A DNA stretch of 23,761 bases from Planctomycetota bacterium (lineage in GTDB: Bacteria; Planctomycetota; Planctomycetia; Pirellulales; Pirellulaceae): assembly GCA_029259935.1 (NCBI GenBank), contig JAJDEH010000028.1:1-23761 (forward strand). Direction: 5' to 3'. Positions 1 to 9,278 of this stretch are shown in pieces. The notes under the pieces are model-generated. The model searched no databases. It saw nothing but the letters and a program-made list of their open reading frames with translations, and was not told the origin of the DNA. Position 1 is the stretch's first letter; each line of letters opens with the position of its first letter. Both the position numbers and the translations under genes were made by a program.

Positions 1-13
1 CGACCCCCTCTAG

Positions 14-34
14 CTCCCCCTTGGCAAGGGGGAG
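14..34. repeat. Perfect short hairpin, possible dispersed repeat or terminator
   Basis: Nine-base arms CTCCCCCTT and AAGGGGGAG flank a GGC loop. The hairpin could be the terminator of a gene lying before the window or one copy of a dispersed palindromic element; only one copy is seen here, so the two cannot be separated. The rest of the stretch before the first gene (35-296) shows no convincing ORF, RNA or promoter. Confidence 0.4.
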
Positions 35-296
35 AACCAGACCTTGTAGCGCCCGGCGGAATTATTAGGATTCGTCCCTCGAAAGGGAACCGGAAGGCGC
101 GGGATTCGATCGGCATTGGAATGAACGGCTCTTGGGACTGACGCGGGCTCTTCTCACTCCTGTTATCTAGTGGATTGATTCCACGGCTGGAACTTTTGCT
201 CCTCATCGGTCGTCAGAGTCTGGCGCGTCCCTTGCGCGCTGGTAGACTATCTTCGTGACGTCAAAAAAACCTACTATTTCACCGGGAAAACCTTCC

Positions 297-3200
297 ATGA
301 AACGCTTTTTGTTGATTAGTGGCTTGTTGTTCGCCCTCGTCACTAGCCGCTCTCTTGCCGGTGAAATTGGATTTGTCGAGGATTTTTCACTCGCCAAGGA
401 TCGCTCCGTTCCGCTCAAGCAACTGATTCCCGGTACCGAGACGTATTACTACTACCATTGTTTGCACTATCAAAACAACGAGCAGTACGACAAGGTCAAC
501 GAAACTCTGGCCGCTTGGATCAAGCGGCATGGATACACGGGGCTGGTCAACGAGATTCGTTATCGTCAAGCACTGCTCACGTATGACAAGAATCCGGAGC
601 GGTCGCTGGCCTTCATCGCCAAGGAGTTAGGGCTGCACTTCAATCATCAACGCGAGACGTTGGGATTCCAGCCGAATCTGCCTACCCGGCTCGACCAGAA
701 GTTGATCGGCCGCGATCGGCTCAAGGCAATCGCCTTTGGCCGATACAACAACTTGCAAGGATTCGAAGACTCGGCACTCGATTGGCTGGCCTATGAAAAG
801 CTTGACGCCAACGATCGCCGGCATCTGATTCAACGTCTGTCGCGGCCCGACTACGTTTCGCTTACGAAGTTGGTGGTCGACGATTTGAACTATCGAAACA
901 GCAGCGGATTCGGCGGCGCGAAGATTCACCGGCAGTTGCTGCACGGGCAATTGGATGAACTGCTCAAGCTGAAGCCCGATTTGCGGAACCAGACGCATTT
1001 CGTCAACGCGTATCTCACCAAATTGCACCCGCCGAATGACGTTGACTTGAATCGCGACGCGGATGCCCGCGAGGCGTATCTCGACCGGCTGTGGGCGTTT
1101 GTCAAAACACTCGCTCCCGTTCACAACTCGCTCAAGGCGCATGTGCTGTATCACCAGTTAGTTCACGATCGAGCAAAGGGCGTCCACGACAAGGATCGCT
1201 TCTTGGCCTACATCGCGACACCGCGGCATGTCAGCTATATCAACGCGGACTTCATGAAGCGCGAAACGAATCGAAAGTATGCGGCGAACCTCAGCGCCGA
1301 CTTCAATGCCACCACGATGTTGCCGCCGGTTGGCAACGACGAACCGCTGGTCCGCGAATATTTGCACCATTTCTTCGTCAAGGAAGCCACCTACAAGCCA
1401 TACGAAAGTTGGATTAACGATTTGTATCTGAAATACAACTTTGCCGAGACCAAGATCGTTAACGGGCTCGGTGAGCCGGAAGCGTGGTATTCGATGCTGC
1501 CGGCCGATCGTTATCAAAAGCTGAAGGAACGAATCGATCTCGATTTCGCTTTCACGAACAAGAGCAGTTTCGCGCCGGACGATGCCGTGACGCTTGATCT
1601 GTTCGTCAAGAACGTCGAATCGTTGATTGTTAAAGTCTACGAAGTCAATACGGGAAATTTCTATCGCGACAACCTGCGCGAGATCGACACGGACATCAAC
1701 TTGGATGGCTTGGTCGCCAACAGCGAGAAAACGCACAAGTTCGTCGACCCGCCCTTGCGGCGTATCAAACGGCATTTTGAGTTCCCGCAGTGCGACGGAC
1801 GGGGTGTCTATGTCGTCGACTTCATTGGCAACGGCACCAGCAGCCGGGCGCTGATTCGTAAAGGGAAGCTTCGCTACCTTGTTCGCACGAGTACGGCCGG
1901 CCATGTCTTTACCGTGCTGGACGATGCAAATCGAAAGCTGCCCAATGCGAGCCTGGTCATGTCGGGCCAGCAGTATCAAGCCGACAAGGACGGCGTCATT
2001 TCCGTACCGTTCAGCAACCGGCCGGCGCGGCAGCCGATCGTTTTGATGCACAGAACTTTCGCATCGCTGGATCATTTTCGCCACGAGTCGGAAAACTATT
2101 CGCTGGCGGCCGGGATCTACGTCGACCGCGAAATGTTGCTCGACCGCGGGAAGGCGGAAGTCGTCATTCGGCCATCGCTTAAGCTGAACGGGGTGCCGGT
2201 GTCGCTCGATCTGCTGGAAGAAGTCAAGCTGGTCATCACTTCGACCGACCTGGACGGCATTGCGTCGACGAAAGAGGCCGTGGATTTTGAATTATTCGAA
2301 AACCGAGAGTCGACCTACGAGTTTACCACGCCCAAACGACTGCGACAGATTGCGTTCTCGCTAAGAGCAAAAGTTCAGAACCTGAGTCAAAACGCCAAGA
2401 TCGATTTGGCGGCCAGCCAGGCGTTTCAATTGAACGCCGTCGATACGACTGAAAAGACTGAAGACCTTCATTTCGGCAAATCCGGCGCGAACTACTTTAT
2501 CGATGTGTTGGGAAAGACGGGCGAAGTGAAAAGCGATCGCCAAGTGAATTTATCGTTCAAGCACCGTGACTTTCGCGAAGCCGTGAACGTTTCATTGCAA
2601 AGTGGCGAGCATGGCCGTGTTAATCTCGGTCCGCTCAAGGATATTGCGGCCATCACGGCAGCCGGACCTCAAGGCACCTCGCGCACTTGGAATCCACGCA
2701 GCGACAGCCATTCGCAATACAGGTCGCTACACGGTTTGGCGGGCGGCACGATCGACATCCCGTTCATGCGCGGTGGCGGCAAACCGGCTCGTAGCGACGT
2801 GTCGTTGCTCGAACTGCGACGCGGCACGTTTGTCGCGGATCGCTTCGAGACATTGTCGATGAAGGACGGGTTGCTGCGCGTTAGCGAATTGCCTCGAGGC
2901 GATTACGATCTGTTGCTCAAGCGAACGGGCCAGCGGATCAAGCTGCGGCTGTCCGAAGGTCGGGTACGTGAGAATTATGTCCTCAGCGATAACCGGCAAC
3001 TCGAAATTCGTGGCTCCAAGCCGCTGCAAGTAGAAAGCGTTGATGTCGGCGATGACGGGCTGACCGTGAAATTGACGAACGCCACGAAGTTTGCCCGCGT
3101 GCACGTTTTCGCGACCCGCTATCGTCCGGCATACTCCGCGTTCGCGACGTTGGGCCGTGTTCGCGATATCGAACCTTACATCCTTTCGATTCCGAAAGAG

Positions 3201-6200
3201 GATTCAGCCTATCTCGCCGGTCGCAATATCGGCGACGAATATCGCTACATCATCGATCGCCGGTACGCCAAGAAATACCCGGGCGTGATGTTGGCGCGGC
3301 CCAGCCTGCTGCTCAATCCTTGGGCCATTCGAACGACCGAAACCAGTCAACAAGTGGCGCGGCCGGGCGAAGAATATGACAGAAGGGGCACCAACGGAGG
3401 CGGCGATGCCGACCGTGATTCGGGTGGAAGTTCCGGCTCGTCCGCGGCTAGCGATTTCGCGAATCTCGATTTCCTGCCCTCGGCGACTGCCGTGATTATC
3501 AACGCGGCCCCGGATAAAAACGGCCGGGTCGTAATAGACCGGGAATTGCTGGGCGCGAATCATCACATTCACGTCGTGGCCTGCGATCCGACGACGACCG
3601 CGTTTCGATCCGTTGCTCTTCCCGACGAAGCGGCGGAAATGCATGACTTGCGGCTCGTCAACGGACTCGATCCGGCGCAACACTACACTCAACAGAAACA
3701 AGTCAGCGTCATCAAACCCAAAACTGACTTTACGATGACGGACATCACGACGTCACGATTCGAGGCCTACGACAACTTGGCGCGTGTCTATTCGCTGTAC
3801 GCCACGCTGTCGCGAGACCCCAAGCTGTTGGAATTCAGTTTCGTTCTCGGTTGGGACAAACTTGAAGACGAGGCCAAGCAAACGCTGTATTCCAAGTACG
3901 CTTGTCACGAATTGGCGTTCTTCATTTCCCAAAAGGACCCTGAGTTCTTTGAGAATTCGATTCAGCCTTATCTTGCCAACAAGAAAAACAAGACGTTCCT
4001 CGATCGCTGGCTGCTGGAAGAGGATTTGGCGGACGACCTAAAACCGTGGAATCACTCGCAACTGAACATTGTCGAGCGAATCTTGCTGTCGCAACGAATC
4101 GACGGCGAGCAGCGACATACGTCGCGGCATGTAAGCGATCTCTTTAATCTGCTCCCACCCAACGTCGACCGATTTAACCATCTGTTCCACACGGCACTCA
4201 AGGGTAGCGCGCTGGAAACGAGCGACCAATTCGGGTTCGCCGGTGCCAAGACGAGGGCCGTTGAAAGTCTAACGGAATCGCTGAAGAGCCAGCTTGGAGC
4301 CGTCGGCAATAAGTCTGGAGGCAGGCCGGGCCAAGGCAGTGCTGGTGGTGGATTCGGAAATCGACCAGACGCCAAGAGCATGCCCTCCGGCGAGGCGGCT
4401 CCCAGAGACGCCCCCGCGAGGGCACCGGGGAAACCGAGTGCGGCGAAGGCACCCAGAGCACAAGAAAGCAAGAAAGGCAAATCCAAGAAGGAGGGCGAGA
4501 AACTGGATCGGCAGCGCGATGATTTCCGTCGCGTGGACGGCACCGACAAGTACTTCGCCAAGGATATGGAACGGCGAAAAGCGGTCCGGCAGTTGTACCG
4601 GAAGCTCGACAAGACCAAGGAGTGGGTAGAAAACAACTACTACAAACTGGCGATTCAACAGCAGAATGCGGACCTGGTTACCGCGAATGCATTTTGGAAC
4701 GACTATGCCCAACACGATTCTCGGCAGCCGTTCTATTCAACGCACTTGGCCGAGGCGTCACGAAACTTTACTGAAATGATGTTTGCCCTCTCGGTACTCG
4801 ATCTGCCGTTTACCTCGCCGGAACACAAGTCGGACTTCGACGGTCCCAAGATGGACCTGGCCGCGGGTGGCCCGATTGTCATCTTCCACGAGGAAATCAA
4901 GCCGGCCCGGGATGTGGCCCGCCAGACTCCGATTCTCGTCAGCCAGAACTTTTTCCGACACGGCGACCGTTTTCGTTACGAAAATAACGAAAAGCTGGAC
5001 AAATACGTGACGGACGAGTTTCTCATTCACACGACGTACGGCTGTCAGGTGGTGGTGACGAATCCCACGTCGTCGCCGCGCAAGTTGGACATGCTGCTTC
5101 AAATCCCGGTGGGCGCCATGCCGGTGCTAGGCGCGAAGCAAACGCGCAGCGCCCACATCCACCTCGCGCCTTACAACACGCAGACTTTGGAATACTATTT
5201 TTACTTTCCGGCCGACGGCGAGTACCAACATTATCCCGTCCACATTGCCCAGAACGAGCAGTTGGTCGCCTTCGCCGAACCGTTCACGTTCAAGGTGGTC
5301 AAGGAACCGACGAAAGTCGACCGCCAGTCGTGGGCTTACATCTCGCAACACGGTTCCAGCGAAGACGTCCTGCGCTACATGCGCGACAACAATCTGAACC
5401 GGACGAACCTGGACAAGATCGCCTTCCGCATGCAAGACGCCCGCTTCTTCGAAACGGCCGTCAAACTGCTGGACATGCGGCATGTCTATAACGGCACGCT
5501 CTTTTCCTATGGAATCAAACACAATAACGTCCCGTCCATTCGCGAGTTCTTGCAGCACCCCAACAATTACATCAATCGCTGTGGCAGCTATCTCGACTCG
5601 ACGCTGGTCACGATCGATCCAGTCGTGCGAAAGACGTACGAACACATGGAGTACAAACCGCTGGTTAATGCTCGTGCTCATCAGCTTGGCCGCCGCCGCA
5701 AGATTCTGAACAACCGTCTGGAAGGCCAATACAACCGTCTGTTGAAGATCCTCAGCTATCGACGCGATCTGAACGACGATCATTTAATGGCGGTGACGTA
5801 CTACATGTTGTTGCAAGATCGCGTCGAAGAGGCGCTGGCTTTCTTTGACGTCGTCAATACGGACAACTTGGCCACGGAAATGCAATATGATTATTTCCGT
5901 GCGTATACCTCGTTGTATCTCGAAGACGTGGGACATGCTCGCGACATCGCCGCCCGTTACGCCGACCATCCGGTCGACCGCTGGCGGAATGCGTTCGCCG
6001 CGATTTCAACGCAGCTTGACGAAATCGAAGGTGCCGAGACGAAAATCATCGATGACGAGAGCCGAACGGAAGCACAAACGAAGCTCGCGGCGACGCAACC
6101 TAATTTTGAGTTCAAGGTCGAAGCGAAAAAGGTCCACTTGAATCACCAGAACTTGGAAAGCGTCACGGTCAATTACTATTTGATGGACATCGAACTGCTG

Positions 6201-6671
6201 TTCAGCCGCAATCCGTTCGTCCAACAGTATTCGGGCCAATTTTCGTATATCACTCCCAACCAGACGCTGGTATTGGAACTGGCCAAGAATCAGTCGCAAA
6301 CCGTGTTTGACCTGCCCGAAGCGCTGCACAACAGCAACGTGTTGGTGGAAATTTCGGCGGCCGGGCAAAAGAAGAGCCAGGCCTATTACTCGAATTCGCT
6401 GTCGGTCCAGACCATCGAAAACTACGGCCAAGTCCGCGCCACTCACGAAGACAGTGGTAAACCAATTGCCAAGACGTACGTCAAAGTTTATGCCCAAATG
6501 CAGGACGGCAGCGTCAAGTTCTACAAAGACGGCTACACGGATTTGCGCGGCCGTTTCGACTATACGTCGCTGAACACGAATGAATTGGACTTTGTGCGAA
6601 AGTTCTCGCTACTGATCCTCAGCGACACCCATGGAGCCGTTGTCCGAGAAGCGAGTCCGCCAAAACGTTAG
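297..6671 (+). CDS. Giant secreted protein with macroglobulin-like beta domains
   Basis: This is a 2124-residue protein of unknown function. The ATG at 297 is preferred over an in-frame GTG at 255 because it places a clean signal peptide at the N-terminus (MKRFLLISGLLFALVTSRSLA, then GEIGF). About residues 423-483 (APDDAVTLDLFVKNVESLIV and onward) resemble the MG-type beta domains of alpha-2-macroglobulins, and a second beta-rich stretch lies near residues 1500-1680. I see no thioester motif (GCGEQ), so a trapping mechanism is not supported. A Gly/Pro/Ala then Lys/Glu-rich linker lies at about residues 1330-1410. The C-terminal 80 residues resemble a carboxypeptidase-regulatory-like beta sandwich. 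It ends 33 bp before a convergent gene. Similar giant proteins are, from memory, common in planctomycetes. The domain assignment is by eye and tentative; that it is a real exported protein is near certain. Confidence 0.85.
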   Translation: MKRFLLISGLLFALVTSRSLAGEIGFVEDFSLAKDRSVPLKQLIPGTETYYYYHCLHYQNNEQYDKVNETLAAWIKRHGYTGLVNEIRYRQALLTYDKNPERSLAFIAKELGLHFNHQRETLGFQPNLPTRLDQKLIGRDRLKAIAFGRYNNLQGFEDSALDWLAYEKLDANDRRHLIQRLSRPDYVSLTKLVVDDLNYRNSSGFGGAKIHRQLLHGQLDELLKLKPDLRNQTHFVNAYLTKLHPPNDVDLNRDADAREAYLDRLWAFVKTLAPVHNSLKAHVLYHQLVHDRAKGVHDKDRFLAYIATPRHVSYINADFMKRETNRKYAANLSADFNATTMLPPVGNDEPLVREYLHHFFVKEATYKPYESWINDLYLKYNFAETKIVNGLGEPEAWYSMLPADRYQKLKERIDLDFAFTNKSSFAPDDAVTLDLFVKNVESLIVKVYEVNTGNFYRDNLREIDTDINLDGLVANSEKTHKFVDPPLRRIKRHFEFPQCDGRGVYVVDFIGNGTSSRALIRKGKLRYLVRTSTAGHVFTVLDDANRKLPNASLVMSGQQYQADKDGVISVPFSNRPARQPIVLMHRTFASLDHFRHESENYSLAAGIYVDREMLLDRGKAEVVIRPSLKLNGVPVSLDLLEEVKLVITSTDLDGIASTKEAVDFELFENRESTYEFTTPKRLRQIAFSLRAKVQNLSQNAKIDLAASQAFQLNAVDTTEKTEDLHFGKSGANYFIDVLGKTGEVKSDRQVNLSFKHRDFREAVNVSLQSGEHGRVNLGPLKDIAAITAAGPQGTSRTWNPRSDSHSQYRSLHGLAGGTIDIPFMRGGGKPARSDVSLLELRRGTFVADRFETLSMKDGLLRVSELPRGDYDLLLKRTGQRIKLRLSEGRVRENYVLSDNRQLEIRGSKPLQVESVDVGDDGLTVKLTNATKFARVHVFATRYRPAYSAFATLGRVRDIEPYILSIPKEDSAYLAGRNIGDEYRYIIDRRYAKKYPGVMLARPSLLLNPWAIRTTETSQQVARPGEEYDRRGTNGGGDADRDSGGSSGSSAASDFANLDFLPSATAVIINAAPDKNGRVVIDRELLGANHHIHVVACDPTTTAFRSVALPDEAAEMHDLRLVNGLDPAQHYTQQKQVSVIKPKTDFTMTDITTSRFEAYDNLARVYSLYATLSRDPKLLEFSFVLGWDKLEDEAKQTLYSKYACHELAFFISQKDPEFFENSIQPYLANKKNKTFLDRWLLEEDLADDLKPWNHSQLNIVERILLSQRIDGEQRHTSRHVSDLFNLLPPNVDRFNHLFHTALKGSALETSDQFGFAGAKTRAVESLTESLKSQLGAVGNKSGGRPGQGSAGGGFGNRPDAKSMPSGEAAPRDAPARAPGKPSAAKAPRAQESKKGKSKKEGEKLDRQRDDFRRVDGTDKYFAKDMERRKAVRQLYRKLDKTKEWVENNYYKLAIQQQNADLVTANAFWNDYAQHDSRQPFYSTHLAEASRNFTEMMFALSVLDLPFTSPEHKSDFDGPKMDLAAGGPIVIFHEEIKPARDVARQTPILVSQNFFRHGDRFRYENNEKLDKYVTDEFLIHTTYGCQVVVTNPTSSPRKLDMLLQIPVGAMPVLGAKQTRSAHIHLAPYNTQTLEYYFYFPADGEYQHYPVHIAQNEQLVAFAEPFTFKVVKEPTKVDRQSWAYISQHGSSEDVLRYMRDNNLNRTNLDKIAFRMQDARFFETAVKLLDMRHVYNGTLFSYGIKHNNVPSIREFLQHPNNYINRCGSYLDSTLVTIDPVVRKTYEHMEYKPLVNARAHQLGRRRKILNNRLEGQYNRLLKILSYRRDLNDDHLMAVTYYMLLQDRVEEALAFFDVVNTDNLATEMQYDYFRAYTSLYLEDVGHARDIAARYADHPVDRWRNAFAAISTQLDEIEGAETKIIDDESRTEAQTKLAATQPNFEFKVEAKKVHLNHQNLESVTVNYYLMDIELLFSRNPFVQQYSGQFSYITPNQTLVLELAKNQSQTVFDLPEALHNSNVLVEISAAGQKKSQAYYSNSLSVQTIENYGQVRATHEDSGKPIAKTYVKVYAQMQDGSVKFYKDGYTDLRGRFDYTSLNTNELDFVRKFSLLILSDTHGAVVREASPPKR

Positions 6672-6704
6672 GCGAGCCGACGCACTGGATTGACCCGTGG
6701 CTGA

Positions 6705-7805
6705 CTAGACTAACCGCGTCAGCTTCGAGATCCGTCCGCCACCGACCCATTCGGCGACGAAGATGTTTCCGTCTTGGTCGAAACAGGCGTCGTGCGGATG
6801 GACGAAGCGGCCCGCTTGCCAGGCACTCGGGTTGGTGCGGACTTTGCGGCCATCCTTGCCACTGATCCGTGCCACGTCGTCGCCCAAGCGGGCCACGACT
6901 TTGTTGTCCGCGTCCAGCAGCGTGACCCGCGCGACCAGTTCGGGCACGACCATCAAATCGTTCCAAATATCGGCGTTGGCGGGCAGTCCGTATCCGTCTT
7001 GCGTGGCGATGTGTTCGCCCTTTAGCGTCAGATACTGCACTTTGTTATGTGCCCGGTCGCAAACGACGACCGTCGGATCGCCTTTCTTTCGCTGATCGAT
7101 CCAAATACCGTGCGGCAGATGGAACTTGCCGTCACCCTTGCCGGGGCCCCCAAAACAGCTTTTCCAATTTCCGTCTTTGTCGTAATGGTGAATGTAGTAG
7201 GAGCCGTAACCGTCGGCGAGTAGAAAATCTCCGTTATCGAGGAAGGCGAAATTCGTGGGGAGAAAGCGATCGCGGCCCCATACTTTTTCCGGCTTGGTGT
7301 CCTCGTCCTTGGCATAAACGCCGGAATCCATGGGGGCAAACTTTTGCCATACGATTTCGCCTTTGAGGTCCATTTTTGCGAAGGTCTTCAGGTGCTGGTA
7401 AGCACAGACGTAGAGAAATTGTTGGCCGTCTTCTTCGCGGACCTCGATGCCGTGGCCGCCGCCTTGAAACTGATTGCCAAAGGAACGTACATAGCGGCCT
7501 TCGGGATCGAACACGAAAATCGACGGATGGTCGGTCTGGTTTGCGCGGCCTTCGTGAATCACGTACAGCAATCCATCGCGGTCGACCGCCACGTTGTGCG
7601 TTGTCTGCCAAGTGAACTTTTCGGGCAGTTGGGGCCAGGCGTGATGCACTTCATAACGATACTCGCCCTCGCCGATGATCGTCCGCGAGCCGGTTTTGTC
7701 GGCCGTCACCACGGCGGGCGCGACCAACGCCGCCGTCGTTCCGACAGCCGCCGCGGAAAGAAACTGACGTCGCGAAACTGAAGCGCCCGTGTGGGATCGA
7801 TTCAT
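6705..7805 (-). CDS. Tat-exported NHL-repeat beta-propeller protein
   Basis: This 366-residue protein starts at the ATG at 7805. An in-frame ATG 13 codons upstream (7844) exists, but the inner start gives a normal-length Tat leader with SRRQFL at residues 11-16 followed by a hydrophobic Ala/Val stretch ending near VVTA. The mature part has NHL-type repeats, for example HNVAVDRDGLLYVIHEG, GHGIEV, HLPHGIWIDQ and VHPHDACFDQDGNIFVAEW, with histidines recurring at blade starts as in peptidyl-alpha-hydroxyglycine lyase-like and SMP-30-like propellers. It is probably a folded periplasmic propeller, possibly metal-binding. The substrate is unknown. It is divergent from the FG-GAP gene at 7989 (183 bp between starts) and convergent with the giant gene at 297-6671. 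The fold is well supported; any enzymatic role is not. Confidence 0.88.
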   Translation of the reverse strand: MNRSHTGASVSRRQFLSAAAVGTTAALVAPAVVTADKTGSRTIIGEGEYRYEVHHAWPQLPEKFTWQTTHNVAVDRDGLLYVIHEGRANQTDHPSIFVFDPEGRYVRSFGNQFQGGGHGIEVREEDGQQFLYVCAYQHLKTFAKMDLKGEIVWQKFAPMDSGVYAKDEDTKPEKVWGRDRFLPTNFAFLDNGDFLLADGYGSYYIHHYDKDGNWKSCFGGPGKGDGKFHLPHGIWIDQRKKGDPTVVVCDRAHNKVQYLTLKGEHIATQDGYGLPANADIWNDLMVVPELVARVTLLDADNKVVARLGDDVARISGKDGRKVRTNPSAWQAGRFVHPHDACFDQDGNIFVAEWVGGGRISKLTRLV

Positions 7806-7988
7806 GGATGCTATCCTTGTGGAAGAGGGAAGGATTTTTGACATGTTGAGCTGCGAAAACTAATCCGCAGAACTTCAATCAGGTGTGTTGCGTATCTCTT
7901 TTAGCCTACCTTCGTTATCCTCAACATCGTCACATGTCTCCAGCATAATCGCAAGCGCTTCGAGACGGAACTTTGATTGGTGGCGTCC

Positions 7989-9278
7989 ATGCAGTCTCAG
8001 CTTTCCAGCCGCGTCGTTACGTTGATTCTTGGCCTGATCGCGATCGGCTTGGGATGGTTGCTTTGGCCGGGTAGCGAAAAACCGGCGGACCAACCGCTGG
8101 CTGTGTCCAAGTCGGTTGCCTTCGACAAGCAACGGCTGGGCGACAAAGGCGACGTGCCGCGAATCGCCAACGTACAAATCGTTGACTTGGACCAGGACGG
8201 CAAGAACGAAGTGCTGGCTTGCGATGTCTCGCGCAACAGCGTGATCTTGTATCGCCCCTCGCAGTCCGGCCAGTGGGAAGAGACGGTCTTGGGCAGCAAG
8301 CTCAAGGCACCCGCGCACGCGACGCTCACCGATTTGGATCAAGACGGCGACCAAGACGTCGTGGTCTCGATCTTGGGCAGCATCACGCCGTCCGACGACC
8401 TGATGGGAAAGGTCGTGCTGCTGGAAAACACCGAAGACGGCTTCGTTCAACACATCTTGCTCGACGATGTGCGGCGAGTGGCCGATGTGCAAGCCGGTGA
8501 TTTGGACGGCGACGGCGACACGGACTTGGCCGTGGCGGTCTTTGGTTACGCTCGCGGAGAAATCTTGTGGCTGGAGAATCGCGGCGAGGGAAAATTCCGC
8601 GACCATCAATTGCTGTCGCGGCCCGGAGTGATCCATGTACCGATCCGCGACTACGACGGCGACGGCGACCTCGACTTGGCGACGGTCGTTTCGCAGTACG
8701 AAGAGGAAGTTTGGGGCTTGGAAAACCAGGGCAACGGCGTTTTTAAGCCGCATGTATTGTACGCTAATCACAATGTCGACCTGGGGACGGGCGGCCTGGT
8801 CGCCTGCGATCTCGATCAAGACGGCGACGATGATTTTCTGCTGCCTTGCGGCGACAATTTGGAATACGGACTGGGCTGGCCGCAACCGTATCACGGTTGT
8901 GTTTGGCTGGAGAATCAAGGCGATTGGAAGTTCGCCAGCAAGACGATCGGGACGTTGGGTGGAACTTACGCGGCGGCGGCGGGCGACGTCGATGGAGACG
9001 GAGACCAGGATGTCGTACTGGCCAGCATGTCCAACAACTGGAGCGACTCGTCGCGGCCGAGCCTGGTGTGGTTGGAAAACGACGGCCAACAGAATTTTAA
9101 AATGTGGCAGGTCGACAATTCACCGGTGGAACTGATCACCGTCGATTGTGGCGACTTGAACCAAGACGGCAAGCTGGACATCGTCGCCGGCGGACTGCAT
9201 GTGAACAATCACCATTCCGCCGGCATCCAGAACGTCCAGCGGGTCACCGTTTGGCTTGGCAAAGGGAGCGGCAAATGA
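7989..9278 (+). CDS. Membrane-anchored seven-repeat FG-GAP/VCBS propeller
   Basis: This 429-residue protein starts at ATG 7989; a TTG at 7977 and a GTG at 7980 are in frame but less likely. An N-terminal hydrophobic segment (residues about 8-26, VVTLILGLIAIGLGWLLW) is an uncleaved anchor or signal. Seven calcium-loop repeats of the form DxDxDGxxD follow (DLDQDGKNEV, DLDQDGDQDV, DLDGDGDTDL, DYDGDGDLDL, DLDQDGDDDF, DVDGDGDQDV, DLNQDGKLDI), predicting a complete seven-bladed beta-propeller facing the periplasm. FG-GAP propellers generally bind proteins or glycans; the ligand here is unknown. Its TGA stop overlaps the ATG of the TPR gene (ATGA), so the two are translationally coupled. It lacks the ASPIC/UnbV and thioredoxin parts of the giant paralogues at 11218-18842. 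Confidence 0.92.
   Translation: MQSQLSSRVVTLILGLIAIGLGWLLWPGSEKPADQPLAVSKSVAFDKQRLGDKGDVPRIANVQIVDLDQDGKNEVLACDVSRNSVILYRPSQSGQWEETVLGSKLKAPAHATLTDLDQDGDQDVVVSILGSITPSDDLMGKVVLLENTEDGFVQHILLDDVRRVADVQAGDLDGDGDTDLAVAVFGYARGEILWLENRGEGKFRDHQLLSRPGVIHVPIRDYDGDGDLDLATVVSQYEEEVWGLENQGNGVFKPHVLYANHNVDLGTGGLVACDLDQDGDDDFLLPCGDNLEYGLGWPQPYHGCVWLENQGDWKFASKTIGTLGGTYAAAAGDVDGDGDQDVVLASMSNNWSDSSRPSLVWLENDGQQNFKMWQVDNSPVELITVDCGDLNQDGKLDIVAGGLHVNNHHSAGIQNVQRVTVWLGKGSGK

Noticed and set aside
7875..9089. 404-codon open frame opposite to the FG-GAP gene
   Set aside because: Same effect as other antisense frames over calcium-loop repeats; the plus strand has seven regular repeats and a coupled downstream gene.
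9276..9278. Genome-wide reassignment of UGA to an amino acid
   Set aside because: TGA ends the FG-GAP gene (ATGA overlap), the MBL gene and narC (GTGA overlap) here, so any recoding must be context-dependent.
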